A stretch of 64,000 nucleotides of DNA from Mucilaginibacter myungsuensis (GCF_015222005.1 NZ_JADFFL010000010.1:62001-126000), one strand, 5' to 3'; positions 16,975 to 26,358 are shown, counted from the first letter of the stretch. Translations and numbers: made by a program. Notes: a model not told the origin generated them from the sequence alone.

Positions 16975-17363
16975 ACGAAGGTCCTTCGTTCTTAACCATG
17001 ACATGTCATGGTGAGTTATTAGATCCGTTGAAACTTTAAGGTGAGATGACAAGCCCAAGTCTCCCCGCTTGAGCGGGGAAGCACTGAACGAACATCAAGC
17101 AGAAACTTTCATAGGGGTGTGTCCTTTTCGCAAACCTTGCAAGTGAAGGACACACCCCTGACCCCGCTCAAGCGGGGAAGCGAGACGTTAAAACGTTTTC
17201 TACCTACTTGTCGTACGTACCGCGTCGAACCATGGTGGGGTGGGCTTGAACGCTATGCAAGTGGTCGCTATGCAGGTCGGCCATGGCCCGCGCACGTCGC
17301 ACTCCGACATGCTCAGTGTGATACTTTTGCCCAGTACAATTCTGTGGCAGCTTCGTGTGGGTA
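16975..17363. other. Non-coding region, mostly the inverted repeat at 17061-17180
   Basis: The first 85 bases include the small palindrome ACATGTCATG-like sequence near 17000 and no ORF. The last 180 bases contain no supported gene; a short plus-strand frame there is out of character with its neighbours. Confidence 0.5.
17061..17180. repeat. Nested inverted repeat (MITE/REP-like)
   Basis: A perfect 14-bp stem (AGGGGTGTGTCCTT at 17113-17126 with its complement at 17146-17159) is flanked on both sides by the palindromes CCCCGCTTGAGCGGGG and CCCCGCTCAAGCGGGG. The symmetrical architecture indicates one mobile or REP-like element. Confidence 0.75.
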
Positions 17364-18095
17364 TCAATGTTTGATCAACACATCAACCAGCGCGCCTAAC
17401 AATAATATCACCGCCGAAAAAGTCACCATCCCTAATAAGTAGGCAAAAAAAGCTTTCAAGTAAGCGGAAATCTTTTTGGCGTTAAAAAATTGCCCAATGG
17501 CCCATGTACAGTAAGCGATGCCAATAACGGCCGCTATTTGCATGGCAGGTATTTTTAGCAAAGCCTCGGCAATTACAAATAGCGCAAAGATCAGCATGCC
17601 CATCCCCATTGCAAAGCATAATAAGATGAGTATCTCAAAAAAATTATAACCGCTCCGCCTAAAGAACAGTTGTAACCACAACGCTATAAAAATACCCATC
17701 ATAATATTTGAGTATCCGTAATGCCCTTCTACCCAGGCAAACATTTTAGCGGCAGAAGAGGTGGCTTGCCCTTGGTAGCTTACATACCCCTCGCCGACGT
17801 GAAAAAAATGACTAATGGTAGAATAAACTAACGATGTAATGATGATAAAGATAATGGGCTTTACCAGGCGGCTGCGGTTATCGGTAATAAACTCTTTAAC
17901 GTTGCGCCCCGGGCGGACCAATAGTTCCCAAACGGTATATAATATCCCTTTTTCCAGATGCAGCAGGTGTTGTATCTCGTGCGACACATAATGGCCATCC
18001 ACTCGTTTCAGCACTACTGCCTGGCCACAGTTCGAACAATATTTACCGGTTATTGATGTTTCGCAGTTTTTGCAAAGAGGAATAGTTTCTGTCAC
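17364..18095 (-). CDS. DUF3667 membrane protein with N-terminal zinc ribbon
   Basis: The 243-residue protein begins with a four-cysteine zinc ribbon (CKNCETSITGKYCSNCG, about residues 8-24), then an amphipathic segment (HLEKGILYTVWELLVRPG) and four or five transmembrane helices. This is the DUF3667 layout, common and uncharacterised in Bacteroidota. It stands alone, between repeats on both sides. Confidence 0.85.
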   Translation of the reverse strand: MTETIPLCKNCETSITGKYCSNCGQAVVLKRVDGHYVSHEIQHLLHLEKGILYTVWELLVRPGRNVKEFITDNRSRLVKPIIFIIITSLVYSTISHFFHVGEGYVSYQGQATSSAAKMFAWVEGHYGYSNIMMGIFIALWLQLFFRRSGYNFFEILILLCFAMGMGMLIFALFVIAEALLKIPAMQIAAVIGIAYCTWAIGQFFNAKKISAYLKAFFAYLLGMVTFSAVILLLGALVDVLIKH

Positions 18096-18203
18096 GATCT
18101 TAGGGTAAGGTGAATAAATGACCTACCGATCAAAGCAGGCCGATGGCACTAAGATCGAAATAAAATATGGATCGTTAACGATATGGCGCAAATAATCCAA
18201 AGA

Positions 18204-18416
18204 GATCCTTTTGCCCGTACAAGTCTGTGACCATATCCGTTAACTTAAGCTTTTTCCGAACAATTTGTCATCCTGGAACAACGTGAAGGATCTTAAAGAA
18301 TTGCACGGTGGATAAGCAGGTCCGCTCTGCTACGTTACGGATCCTTCGCTACGCTCCCGAATGACAAATTACTTAAGTTAACGGATATGGTCACAAACTT
18401 GCACGGGCGGGGATCT
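18204..18416. repeat. About 210-bp inverted-repeat element overlapping a gene end
   Basis: Terminal arms of about 45 bp, GCCCGTACAAGTCTGTGACC... on the left and the complementary CGGATATGGTCACAAACTTG... on the right, differ at a few positions. Inside is a second inverted repeat (TTTGTCATCCTGG... with CCGAATGACAAAT) whose centre carries AAGCAGGTCC. It is non-autonomous. The right arm covers the stop codon and last codons of the ADP-ribosylglycohydrolase-family gene. Confidence 0.75.
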
Positions 18417-19971
18417 TATCCGTATAAACCAAATTATCCCATATCCGCAACTCATAATTGGGGTCGGGGTTTAGGATCACGATCTTTACGGTGTGTTGTT
18501 TGTTGGGTAACTGATATTTCCAGAACAGGTCATACCTGCGCGTGGTAAATGATGTAGGCAGATCAGCGGTCTCTATCTTTTCGCCATCGAGGTAAATTTC
18601 GGCTTTGATCACACCATCGGGGATGTCACCACGTCTTTTTTCGCCCGCCCCGCGTACAACAAAACCCGCTCCGGTGAAGGTGAACTGTATGGTGTTGGCC
18701 GTTTTGCTCTCGTTCTTTACAGGTTGTTTTTCAACGGCCGTCATCCCTTGAAAACTTTGCTCTAAACGTACCCTTGCCGGGGTTTGCAATTTAATGGTCA
18801 CCTTATCGCCATCTACTTTGCCGCCGTTAGCCTTGATGGTGTGCAACGCATGTTTCATACTGATGCTGTAGACTTTATTTAACGACATCGTAGTGTATTT
18901 AAAGTCCATGTCCTCTACCTCTTTTAAGCCTTGTTTCCAATAAGCCGGTATCTTATCATAGCCTAAAACTACCCCTAAAATTCCGCCTGCCGATGACGGA
19001 TTACAATCCGAATCCTGACCTGTGCGCGTGGCTATCTCCATGGTTTTGGTAAAGTCGCCATTGCCGTAAAGCAGGCCCATGGTCACATAGGCGGCATTCA
19101 ACTTAGCGTCAATATCCAATTGTGCCAACACGCCTTCAGGGCAGCCATGCTCTTCGGCCCAGGTGCGTTGCAACTCAAACCAGCAGCGTTTCCAATCCGC
19201 AGGGTACAGTTTATGCCATTTAACCACATCGGCAATGCAACGGTAAAACTGGCTTTGCTGCGGGATAGCTTTCAATGAACTTTCTACGATGTAATTGAGA
19301 TCGTGTGACGTAAACGCCTGACTATACATAGCACCAATGAAAACGCCGCCATACCAACCATCGCCGTAGTTCATAATGTGACCTATCTTATCGCCGATAT
19401 TTATGGCGGTGTTAGGCATGGCTGGTGCCATCAATCCCGAAAAATCAGCCTCTATCTGAAAGTCGATATCATCGGCATGCGGGTTATTTAACCAATGGCC
19501 GGTAGCCGGTGCTTTTAGCCCTTTCAGGATGTTATAACGCGCCGCCTGGTTAGCATGCCACAGATTATACTTAGCATGGGCGAAGGCGTTAGCGAACGAA
19601 TCTACCGGAGCATCCATGCCTACTCGTTCCAAAATGTCCACAAAAGTGAGGTCCATATAAATATCATCGTACAGGTCGGGCCATTCGGTCATGGTCTTTT
19701 TCAGGTAGCCATTGTACCAGGCTATCTTTTGGTAATCCTGTATAAAAGTGCCGTTGTATCTAAATTCGGTCGGGCCGCCAAAGGTTACGCCGATGGTTTG
19801 CCCCGCCCAACCGCCTTTGATCTTATTTTGCAGGGTAGCTTTGCTAATAGTTAGCGTTGCTGCTTTGGCTTTAGTTTGTGCCGATGCAACGCTACTAACA
19901 GCCAAAACGCATACGAACAACAAGAACGTTTTAACGGCATAGCGGCCGATCAAATGGATGGGCATTTTCAT
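18391..19971 (-). CDS. Secreted ADP-ribosylglycohydrolase-family protein
   Basis: The 526-residue protein has a signal peptide (about residues 1-32), a PF03747-like all-helical domain (about 40-370) and a C-terminal beta-rich region that may bind carbohydrate. Metal-binding acidic motifs are visible: WPDLYDDIYMDLTF and GQDSDCNPSSAGG (the family usually has DxDTN). Intracellular relatives remove ADP-ribose from proteins; secreted Bacteroidota members are poorly characterised and may act on other glycosides. The last residues KIPARASL and the stop are encoded by the arm of a repeat element. It is divergent from the sugar dehydrogenase lipoprotein gene. Confidence 0.85.
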   Translation of the reverse strand: MKMPIHLIGRYAVKTFLLFVCVLAVSSVASAQTKAKAATLTISKATLQNKIKGGWAGQTIGVTFGGPTEFRYNGTFIQDYQKIAWYNGYLKKTMTEWPDLYDDIYMDLTFVDILERVGMDAPVDSFANAFAHAKYNLWHANQAARYNILKGLKAPATGHWLNNPHADDIDFQIEADFSGLMAPAMPNTAINIGDKIGHIMNYGDGWYGGVFIGAMYSQAFTSHDLNYIVESSLKAIPQQSQFYRCIADVVKWHKLYPADWKRCWFELQRTWAEEHGCPEGVLAQLDIDAKLNAAYVTMGLLYGNGDFTKTMEIATRTGQDSDCNPSSAGGILGVVLGYDKIPAYWKQGLKEVEDMDFKYTTMSLNKVYSISMKHALHTIKANGGKVDGDKVTIKLQTPARVRLEQSFQGMTAVEKQPVKNESKTANTIQFTFTGAGFVVRGAGEKRRGDIPDGVIKAEIYLDGEKIETADLPTSFTTRRYDLFWKYQLPNKQHTVKIVILNPDPNYELRIWDNLVYTDKIPARASL

Positions 19972-20132
19972 AAGTATATATTGGTTACGACCAAAATAGA
20001 TATTTGCCGATAAGAAAGTACTGCTTTTAGGAATAAACGTAAAACATTTTATTCATGGTTAAGCGTTATAACATTTATGGCGGGATATTTGTGCAAATAC
20101 CTGTACGCCAATTATATTTAACATCTGTAATT

Positions 20133-21404
20133 ATGAAAAAGCACGCATTACTATTTATAGCCGGCTGTACAGCCATTTTAAGCGCCTGCAGCAAAAATGA
20201 CCCGGTGCAGGAAAACCCACCGGGCACCAACCCGCCCGTGGTGAACCCGCCGGTAACCAACCCACCGATAGAGACCGGACCGCCGGTAGAGACATCGCCC
20301 GCCAATTCCACTTACACACCGGCCTTTACGGGCCAGACCCGCATAGGTAGTGTGAAGACCACTACCGCGGTTAAAGCTACGGTAGTAACCTCGTCTTTAA
20401 GCAGTCCCTGGGGCGTGGCTGTCTTGCCCGACGGCCGCTTATTGGTGACCGAGAAGGGCGGCAATATGCGCATCGTGACCGCTACCGGGACGGTCGGTTC
20501 GCCGATCAGCGGCGTGCCTGCTGTTAATTCGGGTGGACAAGGTGGTTTGTTAGGTGTGTGCCTAAGCCCGTCTTTCGCCACAGATAGGATGGTTTATTGG
20601 GCATTCTCTGAGAACGGTACGGGTGGTACAACTACCTCTATAGCCAAGGGGAAATTATCCGCTAATGATGCTGCTTTGGAGAACGTGACCGTGATCTACC
20701 GGGCAACGCCAAATTACAATGGCACGCTACATTATGGCGGCAGGTTGGTTTTTGACAGAACAGGCAACCTGATCATCAGCACGGGCGAACGGTCAGATAT
20801 GGCCACCCGCCCGCAAGCACAGTCGGTATTGTCTGCTTTGGGTAAGGTGATCCGCATTAATACCAACGGGCAGGCCGCACCGGGTAACCCAAGTTTTAGC
20901 GGGACAGGCGCGCGTGCCGAATTGTATAGCATCGGTCACCGCAACGTGCAAGGTTTAGCGATCCACCCGACCACCGGCGACCTTTGGGAAGGCGAACACG
21001 GCCCCCGCGGCGGTGACGAAATTAACCTGATCAAAGCCGGGGCCAACTACGGCTGGCCGACCATCGGCTACGGGATGGAATACAACGGCCAAAAAGTGGG
21101 CGAGGGCAAAACCCAGCAAGCCGGTATGGAACAACCTGCCTACTATTGGGACCCTATTATTGCCCCCAGCGGTATGAGCTTTTACAAAGGTAACCGCGTG
21201 CCGGAGTGGGAGAACAACCTTTTTGTTTGCGCATTGGCTGGCCAGCATGTGGCCCGTTTAGTGATACAGAACAATAAAGTGGTTGGCGAAGAAAGATTAT
21301 TCCGCAGCGAGAACCAGCGTTTCCGCGATATTACCCAAGCGCCTAATAACGTCCTGTATGCCGTTACCGATGGCGGCAGGTTGTATAGGATAGATAAAGA
21401 GTAA
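20133..21404 (+). CDS. PQQ-type sugar dehydrogenase lipoprotein
   Basis: The start is set at MKKHALLFIAGC because it gives a lipoprotein signal (lipobox LSAC, Cys about residue 21); an upstream in-frame ATG at 20055 would spoil it. A Pro/Asn-rich linker (about 25-60) tethers a six-bladed beta-propeller of the glucose/sorbosone dehydrogenase family (PF07995), with PWGVAVLPDGRLLVTEKGG and GEHGPRGGDEINLI. Such enzymes (YliI/Asd-like) oxidise aldoses with PQQ in the periplasm or at the surface. No PQQ biosynthesis genes are in this window. A terminator follows. Confidence 0.9.
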   Translation: MKKHALLFIAGCTAILSACSKNDPVQENPPGTNPPVVNPPVTNPPIETGPPVETSPANSTYTPAFTGQTRIGSVKTTTAVKATVVTSSLSSPWGVAVLPDGRLLVTEKGGNMRIVTATGTVGSPISGVPAVNSGGQGGLLGVCLSPSFATDRMVYWAFSENGTGGTTTSIAKGKLSANDAALENVTVIYRATPNYNGTLHYGGRLVFDRTGNLIISTGERSDMATRPQAQSVLSALGKVIRINTNGQAAPGNPSFSGTGARAELYSIGHRNVQGLAIHPTTGDLWEGEHGPRGGDEINLIKAGANYGWPTIGYGMEYNGQKVGEGKTQQAGMEQPAYYWDPIIAPSGMSFYKGNRVPEWENNLFVCALAGQHVARLVIQNNKVVGEERLFRSENQRFRDITQAPNNVLYAVTDGGRLYRIDKE

Positions 21405-21424
21405 GATCTGTATCAATATTTTGG

Positions 21425-21456
21425 AAAGCCGTCTGCTGATGCGGGCGGCTTTTTTT
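21425..21456 (+). terminator. Rho-independent terminator after the sugar dehydrogenase gene
   Basis: AAAGCCGTCTGC pairs with GCGGGCGGCTTT (one mismatch), followed by a T-run. Confidence 0.85.
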
Positions 21457-21468
21457 GTTCTCCTCTTT

Positions 21469-21594
21469 TGGAAGCTACTGAGCTCAAACTACAAGATCAC
21501 CAAGTCGGATACACCGGCGTCTGGTAACAAACCATTGCCGGTCGGTTTTATTAAACAGATCATCGAATTCAGGAAAGCGGAGGTGAGCAAATAA
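21469..21594 (+). pseudogene. Possible gene remnant without a start
   Basis: An open frame of 41 codons reads WKLLSSNYKITKS and continues to GFIKQIIEFRKAEVSK before a TAA. Its codon choice looks protein-like, but it has no credible start and follows directly after a terminator. It may be the 3' remnant of a deleted gene, or chance. Confidence 0.25.
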
Positions 21595-21650
21595 GCCGGG
21601 GCAAAAACCATTAACGATAATTTCATATCATTTACTTAGGTTTGATACCG

Positions 21651-22241
21651 ATGTTTTGGTACGAAGATGAAATAAAAGGGCTGGAAGAAAAACGGGCCGA
21701 ATTGACCTACAAGCCGGAGACGCTATTTTACGGCAGTTCTTCGGTGCGTTTGTGGACCAGTCTTAACGACGACTTTGCGGGACTCGTACCCGTAAACTTG
21801 GGTTTCGGCGGATCTACGCTTGCCGCCTGTGCCTGGTTCTTTGACCGCGTGATGGCAGGCTATCAACCCAAACGCCTCATCATTTACGCCGGCGACAACG
21901 ACTTAAGCGACGGCCGCCACCCTGAGGAACTCTTTTTGTTTTTTCAACAACTGACCGTCCGCGTGAAAAAACGGTTCGGCAATATCCCTTGTTATTTCAT
22001 CTCCCTAAAACCAAGCCCCAGCCGTTGGCATATTATAGAGCAGTTTAAATATACTAATAGGATAATAGCGGCAGAAATAGATCAGTATCACCCTAACTGG
22101 CACTTTATCAATATTTTTGAACTGATGCTGGATAGGAGCGGACAGCCGGAAGCCTCCTTTTACGCAGAGGATAAACTCCATCTTAGCCCAAAAGGCTATG
22201 CACTTTGGGCTAATGCTGTCCGCAAGGCTGTAAATGATTAA
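21651..22241 (+). CDS. SGNH/GDSL-type hydrolase
   Basis: The ATG at 21651 is preferred over a TTG 9 bp upstream. The 196-residue protein carries the SGNH blocks: nucleophile Ser in FYGSSSVRLW, Gly in NLGFGGST, Asn in YAGDNDLSDG, and Asp/His in DKLHLSPKGY. The family contains lipases, esterases and carbohydrate deacetylases. There is no signal peptide, so it is probably cytosolic. It precedes a frameshifted esterase gene on the same strand by 66 bp. Confidence 0.88.
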   Translation: MFWYEDEIKGLEEKRAELTYKPETLFYGSSSVRLWTSLNDDFAGLVPVNLGFGGSTLAACAWFFDRVMAGYQPKRLIIYAGDNDLSDGRHPEELFLFFQQLTVRVKKRFGNIPCYFISLKPSPSRWHIIEQFKYTNRIIAAEIDQYHPNWHFINIFELMLDRSGQPEASFYAEDKLHLSPKGYALWANAVRKAVND

Positions 22242-22307
22242 ATTAACCGTATTTTAACGGACAGTTGATCTGCAAAACGGATCTTTCCAACATAATTGGC
22301 CGTACAA

Positions 22308-23035
22308 ATGAATAGGGAATACCACCGGTGGTACAGCGACCATCTTGGTCGGGATATGGAGCTGCTGGTTTTTGGTCACGCTGGTCGGCCGGTGCTGTTT
22401 TTCCCGCCGCGCATGGGGCGTTTTTATGATTACGAAAATTGGGGTATCGTCCACGCTCTTACTGACCGTATTGATAACGGCGAGTTGCAATTATTTTGCG
22501 TTGATAGCATAGATGCCGAAAGTTTTTATAACCAATGGGCACATCCGTCCGGGCGTATGCAACGGCACCTGCAATATGAGCGATACATTCTGCACGAGGT
22601 ACTGCCGCTAATGCACCACATGAACGCCATCCGCGATATTATCGTTGCCGGATGCAGTCTGGGCGCTTATCATGCTACCAACATCGCGCTGAAATATCCG
22701 CACCTATTCAAAAACTGGTATCGATGAGTGGCCGTTTTGACCTCACCCGACCGGTCCTTTACTTCCGCGACCTGCTCGACGGCTTCCATAATGATGAGGT
22801 CTACTTTAACATGCCCCGCCAATACATGGCCAACATAGCCGACGGGCAGCATCTTGATCAGATCAGACAAATGGATATTGTGATGACCATTGGCGAGACC
22901 GATCCCTTTTTCCAGGACAATTACGAGTTCAGCGAAATATTGGGCTGGAAAGGTATGCAGCACCAGTTTCACAAATGGACCGGCTACGCCCACTCGCCTA
23001 AAAGCTGGCGTAAAATGGTGCAATTGTATTTGTGA
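22308..23035 (+). pseudogene. Alpha/beta-hydrolase (putative esterase), frameshifted
   Basis: Two reading frames together encode one esterase of about 242 residues (PF00756-like). The first (from ATG 22308) contains the nucleophile elbow VAGCSLGAYHA and breaks after HLFKN; the second continues KLVSMSGRFDLTRP and includes the Asp region TIGETDPFF and the His region WTGYAHSPKSW. Restoring one A in the five-A run at 22710-22714 joins the frames exactly. It is either a genuine pseudogene or a homopolymer sequencing error. All triad elements are still present. Confidence 0.85.
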
Positions 23036-23231
23036 AGATCATTGGTTGAACTTTTACAACTGCGCCTAACGCGTAGCGAGGGTTCGTTTTTTCTCCCCCG
23101 ACAGCGGTTTGACTTTGCGTAAGGTGGCCAATGCATTTGGCATGCTATAGACGCGCTACCCCGGCCTTATCACTCAAAGCGGTTTGCCGCTTGTAAACCG
23201 CAGAAGCCAATACTAACATTCAAATTTTAGT

Positions 23232-23243
23232 CCTAAATTTAGG
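23232..23243. promoter_or_regulatory. 12-bp perfect palindrome upstream of the kinase gene
   Basis: CCTAAATTTAGG lies 17 bp before the kinase ATG, in an AT-rich promoter-like region. It could be an operator; there is no partner site visible. Confidence 0.35.
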
Positions 23244-23259
23244 CACTACATCACCTACT

Positions 23260-24660
23260 ATGGAAAAAGTAACTGTCGACCGGCTGCAAAGCATCGAAAC
23301 CATTAAGAACGTCCCCACCGAGCAGTTGCAATGGCTGTTAGATCATAGCGAGCAGTTGCAGGTTTCGGCAGGCACGCGCATTTTTGGCCACGGCGAGCCG
23401 ATCGCGGGGACCTACATCCTGCTCGAGGGTGCTATCCGCTTATGCGTAGCCCAGGGAGGCGAGATGTTGGAGGTAGCGGTTTTCGAGCCGCAGTCTATTA
23501 CCGGATATCTGCCATACTCTCGCGGTACGATCACCAATGGCTTTGCCGAAGCGGTTGTAGATAGCACCTATCTGCTTTTCCCGTTTGCCCAAGCCGAGGA
23601 GATGATCCGCACCCAATTTGAGCTTACCCAGGCGTTGGTACATATCATGGCTACCCGCATCCGCGATTATACGGCCTTTCAACAGCAGAACGAGAAGATG
23701 ATGGCCTTGGGTAAATTATCGGCAGGTCTGGCGCACGAGTTGAATAACCCTGCCGCTGCTGTGGTGCGTAGTTCTTCGTCCTTAATGCAGCACTTGAAAC
23801 TGGCACCCGATGTTTTTAAAAGGGTGATGGAAATGAAGCTGAGCGTTGCCGATGTCACTTACGTGAGCGACAAATTGTTCGCGGTGATCTGCAAGGACGA
23901 AAAGCCGCCGCTAAGCATGATGGAACGATCGAGCCTGGAAGATGACGTGCTGGACGTACTGGATGACTACGGCGTAGAGAACGCCCAGGAGATAGCCGAG
24001 AATTTGGTGGATTTTGGTTTTGATGCAAGCGATGTGGAAGACTTTAAGAACCATATCCAGGCCGAGGCGATATCGCCTGTGTTCGGCTGGATCAACAATA
24101 ACCTGGTGACCGAAAAGATCGTGATCGATATTGATGAAGCATCCCGGCGAATAGCCAGTTTGGTTGGCGCTGTCAAAAACTTCACTCACATGGATCAGGG
24201 CCATGGCAAGCAGTATGCGGATATTCATGACGGTATCCGCAACACGCTTACTATGCTGGCCCATAAAGTAAAGCATGGGAACGTGCAGATCGATGAGCAG
24301 TTCGATACCACGCTGCCGCCTGTCAACGCCATGATCGGCGAGTTGAACCAGGTTTGGACCAACCTGATCGATAACGCGCTGGATGCCATGGATGCCAACG
24401 GCAAAGGCGTATTGCAGATAAGCACCGGCCGCGCTAACGAATGCGTTAAAGTGACCATCACCGATAATGGCCCGGGTATACCCGAGGATGTGAAGACCCG
24501 CATCTTCGACCCCTTCTTTACTACAAAAGGCGTGGGTAAAGGCACCGGACTTGGGTTGGACGTAGTGACCCGCATTGTAAAACAACATAAGGGCGCAATA
24601 AAGGTCAACTCCGAACCGGGCAAGACCTCTTTTATTGTCGAGTTCCCTTTTAACGGATAA
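23260..24660 (+). CDS. Cytosolic histidine kinase with N-terminal cNMP-binding-like domain
   Basis: The 466-residue protein has a Crp-like cyclic-nucleotide domain (about residues 5-140; the usual phosphate-binding cassette is degenerate), then a HisKA segment with the phospho-acceptor His159 in LSAGLAHELNNP and a HATPase_c domain (N box NLIDNALDAMD, G1 TDNGPGIPEDV, G2 GTGLGLDVV). It has no membrane helices, so it is a soluble sensor. The gene lies 30 bp upstream of a response-regulator fusion, the probable phosphorylation partner. Confidence 0.92.
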   Translation: MEKVTVDRLQSIETIKNVPTEQLQWLLDHSEQLQVSAGTRIFGHGEPIAGTYILLEGAIRLCVAQGGEMLEVAVFEPQSITGYLPYSRGTITNGFAEAVVDSTYLLFPFAQAEEMIRTQFELTQALVHIMATRIRDYTAFQQQNEKMMALGKLSAGLAHELNNPAAAVVRSSSSLMQHLKLAPDVFKRVMEMKLSVADVTYVSDKLFAVICKDEKPPLSMMERSSLEDDVLDVLDDYGVENAQEIAENLVDFGFDASDVEDFKNHIQAEAISPVFGWINNNLVTEKIVIDIDEASRRIASLVGAVKNFTHMDQGHGKQYADIHDGIRNTLTMLAHKVKHGNVQIDEQFDTTLPPVNAMIGELNQVWTNLIDNALDAMDANGKGVLQISTGRANECVKVTITDNGPGIPEDVKTRIFDPFFTTKGVGKGTGLGLDVVTRIVKQHKGAIKVNSEPGKTSFIVEFPFNG

Positions 24661-24690
24661 TTACCTATTTGAACGATAACATTTAACTTA

Positions 24691-26358
24691 ATGAGTTTAC
24701 CTATCATATTTTGTATTGACGATGATGCCCAGGTGTTAAGGGCCATCACCCGCGACCTGAAAAGCCGCTATCGCGATCGTTATAAGGTACTGAGCACTAC
24801 CGTTGTGCAGGAAGCTTTAGACAGCTTGCTGGAATTGAATAATAAAAGTGAGACCATAGCTTTGTTCGTATCCGACCAACGCATGCCCGAAATGGAGGGC
24901 GTTGACTTTTTAGCCAGGGCAATGCAGATATTCCCGGATGCTAAACGGGCCTTGCTGACAGCCTATTCGGATAAGGATGCGGCTATCAAGGCCATCAATG
25001 CTGTAAAGCTGGATTACTACCTGATCAAACCATGGGATCCACCCGAAGAAAAATTGTTCCCTATTATAGATGACCTGCTGGATGACTGGCAGTGTGATTA
25101 TCAGCCTGTTTTTAAAGGTATCAAGGTGATCGGTCACCAGTATTCGCGCTCATCGCACGAGATAAAGGACTTTTTAGCCGGTAACCTGGTGCCTTACCAA
25201 TGGCTGGATATACAAGCCGACAGGGACGGCGAGAAATTGTTACAGCATAATAAATTAGAGGAGACCGACCTGCCGGTAGTGTTTTTTGAGGACGGCAGCC
25301 ACGTGGTGAAGCCGGGCATTGTAGAGATAGCATCGCGCATTGGGCTTAACCCGCAGATAGAGCGTCAGGAAGTTTATGATGTGGTCATTATTGGCGCTGG
25401 TCCGGCCGGGTTGGCGGCGGGTGTTTACGGTTCGTCGGAAGGGTTAAAGACCTTGCTGATCGAGCGCCGCGCACCGGGCGGACAAGCCGGGACAAGTTCG
25501 CGCATAGAAAATTATCTTGGCTTCCCGACAGGTTTAAGTGGTGCTGATCTTACCCGCCGGGCAATGACGCAGGCGGCAAGGCTGGGTACAGAATTCCTTT
25601 CGCCTCGATCGGTACGGGCTATCGAACAGAAGGACGGCTACAAACGCATCGTGATGGATGATGCCGAGGATGTGATCACCCGCAGTGTGGTCATTACAAC
25701 AGGGGTAGACTACCGCAAACTGGACACAGAAGGAGTTGGCAACCTTACAGGCGCGGGTGTTTATTACGGCGCCGCTATGACCGAGGCAGCCGCCTGCAAG
25801 GATAAAGAAGTGTATATTGTTGGCGGTGGTAACTCCGCCGGGCAAGCCGCCATGTACCTGTCCAAATTTGCTAAGAACGTTTACATCCTGGTGCGCAAAG
25901 AGGACCTGACGGCTACCATGTCGGCATACCTGATCGATCAGATAGAGGGCACAAGCAATATTCACCTGAAGCCAAAGTCGGAGATAGTAGCCGCCCATGG
26001 CACCGAGAAACTGGAACGCCTGGACATTTGCAATATCGACACCCGCGCCGTTGAGAACGTGCAGGCCGACGCGTTGTACATCTTTATCGGTGCCAAACCA
26101 TTTACCGATTGGATAGGGCTGGACATTATTAAAGACAACAAAGGTTTTATAGAGACCGGCCGCGACCTGAAAGCCAATAGCGATTTCCCTAAGATATGGA
26201 AGCAAAAACGCGACCCATACTTGTTAGAGACCAGTTGCCCCGGCGTCTTCGCCGCGGGCGATGTTCGTTCAGGCGCTATGAACCGGGTAGCATCTGCCGT
26301 AGGTGAAGGATCTATGGCGATCAGTTTTGTGCACAAGTATTTGGCGGAGGTGAAGTAG
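24691..26358 (+). CDS. Response-regulator/thioredoxin-reductase-like fusion
   Basis: The 555-residue protein has three parts. Residues 1-135 are a receiver domain with DDD at 10-12, phospho-acceptor Asp62 (SDQRMP) and Lys113. Residues 141-225 resemble a thioredoxin/glutaredoxin fold without CxxC. Residues 228-555 are a thioredoxin-reductase-type FAD/NADPH enzyme: GAGPAG at 235-240, GGGNSAG at 378-384, and FAD motif FAAGDV. The CxxC that reduces thioredoxin is absent: the site reads AAMTEAAAC. Fused response regulator/thioredoxin reductases are a known architecture. It follows the kinase gene by 30 bp, so phosphorylation may control its redox activity. Confidence 0.9.
   Translation: MSLPIIFCIDDDAQVLRAITRDLKSRYRDRYKVLSTTVVQEALDSLLELNNKSETIALFVSDQRMPEMEGVDFLARAMQIFPDAKRALLTAYSDKDAAIKAINAVKLDYYLIKPWDPPEEKLFPIIDDLLDDWQCDYQPVFKGIKVIGHQYSRSSHEIKDFLAGNLVPYQWLDIQADRDGEKLLQHNKLEETDLPVVFFEDGSHVVKPGIVEIASRIGLNPQIERQEVYDVVIIGAGPAGLAAGVYGSSEGLKTLLIERRAPGGQAGTSSRIENYLGFPTGLSGADLTRRAMTQAARLGTEFLSPRSVRAIEQKDGYKRIVMDDAEDVITRSVVITTGVDYRKLDTEGVGNLTGAGVYYGAAMTEAAACKDKEVYIVGGGNSAGQAAMYLSKFAKNVYILVRKEDLTATMSAYLIDQIEGTSNIHLKPKSEIVAAHGTEKLERLDICNIDTRAVENVQADALYIFIGAKPFTDWIGLDIIKDNKGFIETGRDLKANSDFPKIWKQKRDPYLLETSCPGVFAAGDVRSGAMNRVASAVGEGSMAISFVHKYLAEVK

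Noticed and set aside
23911..24588. 225-residue minus-strand frame inside the kinase gene
   Set aside because: It lies wholly antisense to a kinase with intact domains and shows no motif; it is a shadow frame.
25534..26205. 223-residue minus-strand frame inside the REC/TrxR-like gene
   Set aside because: Antisense to conserved FAD and NADPH motifs; no start context or domain.
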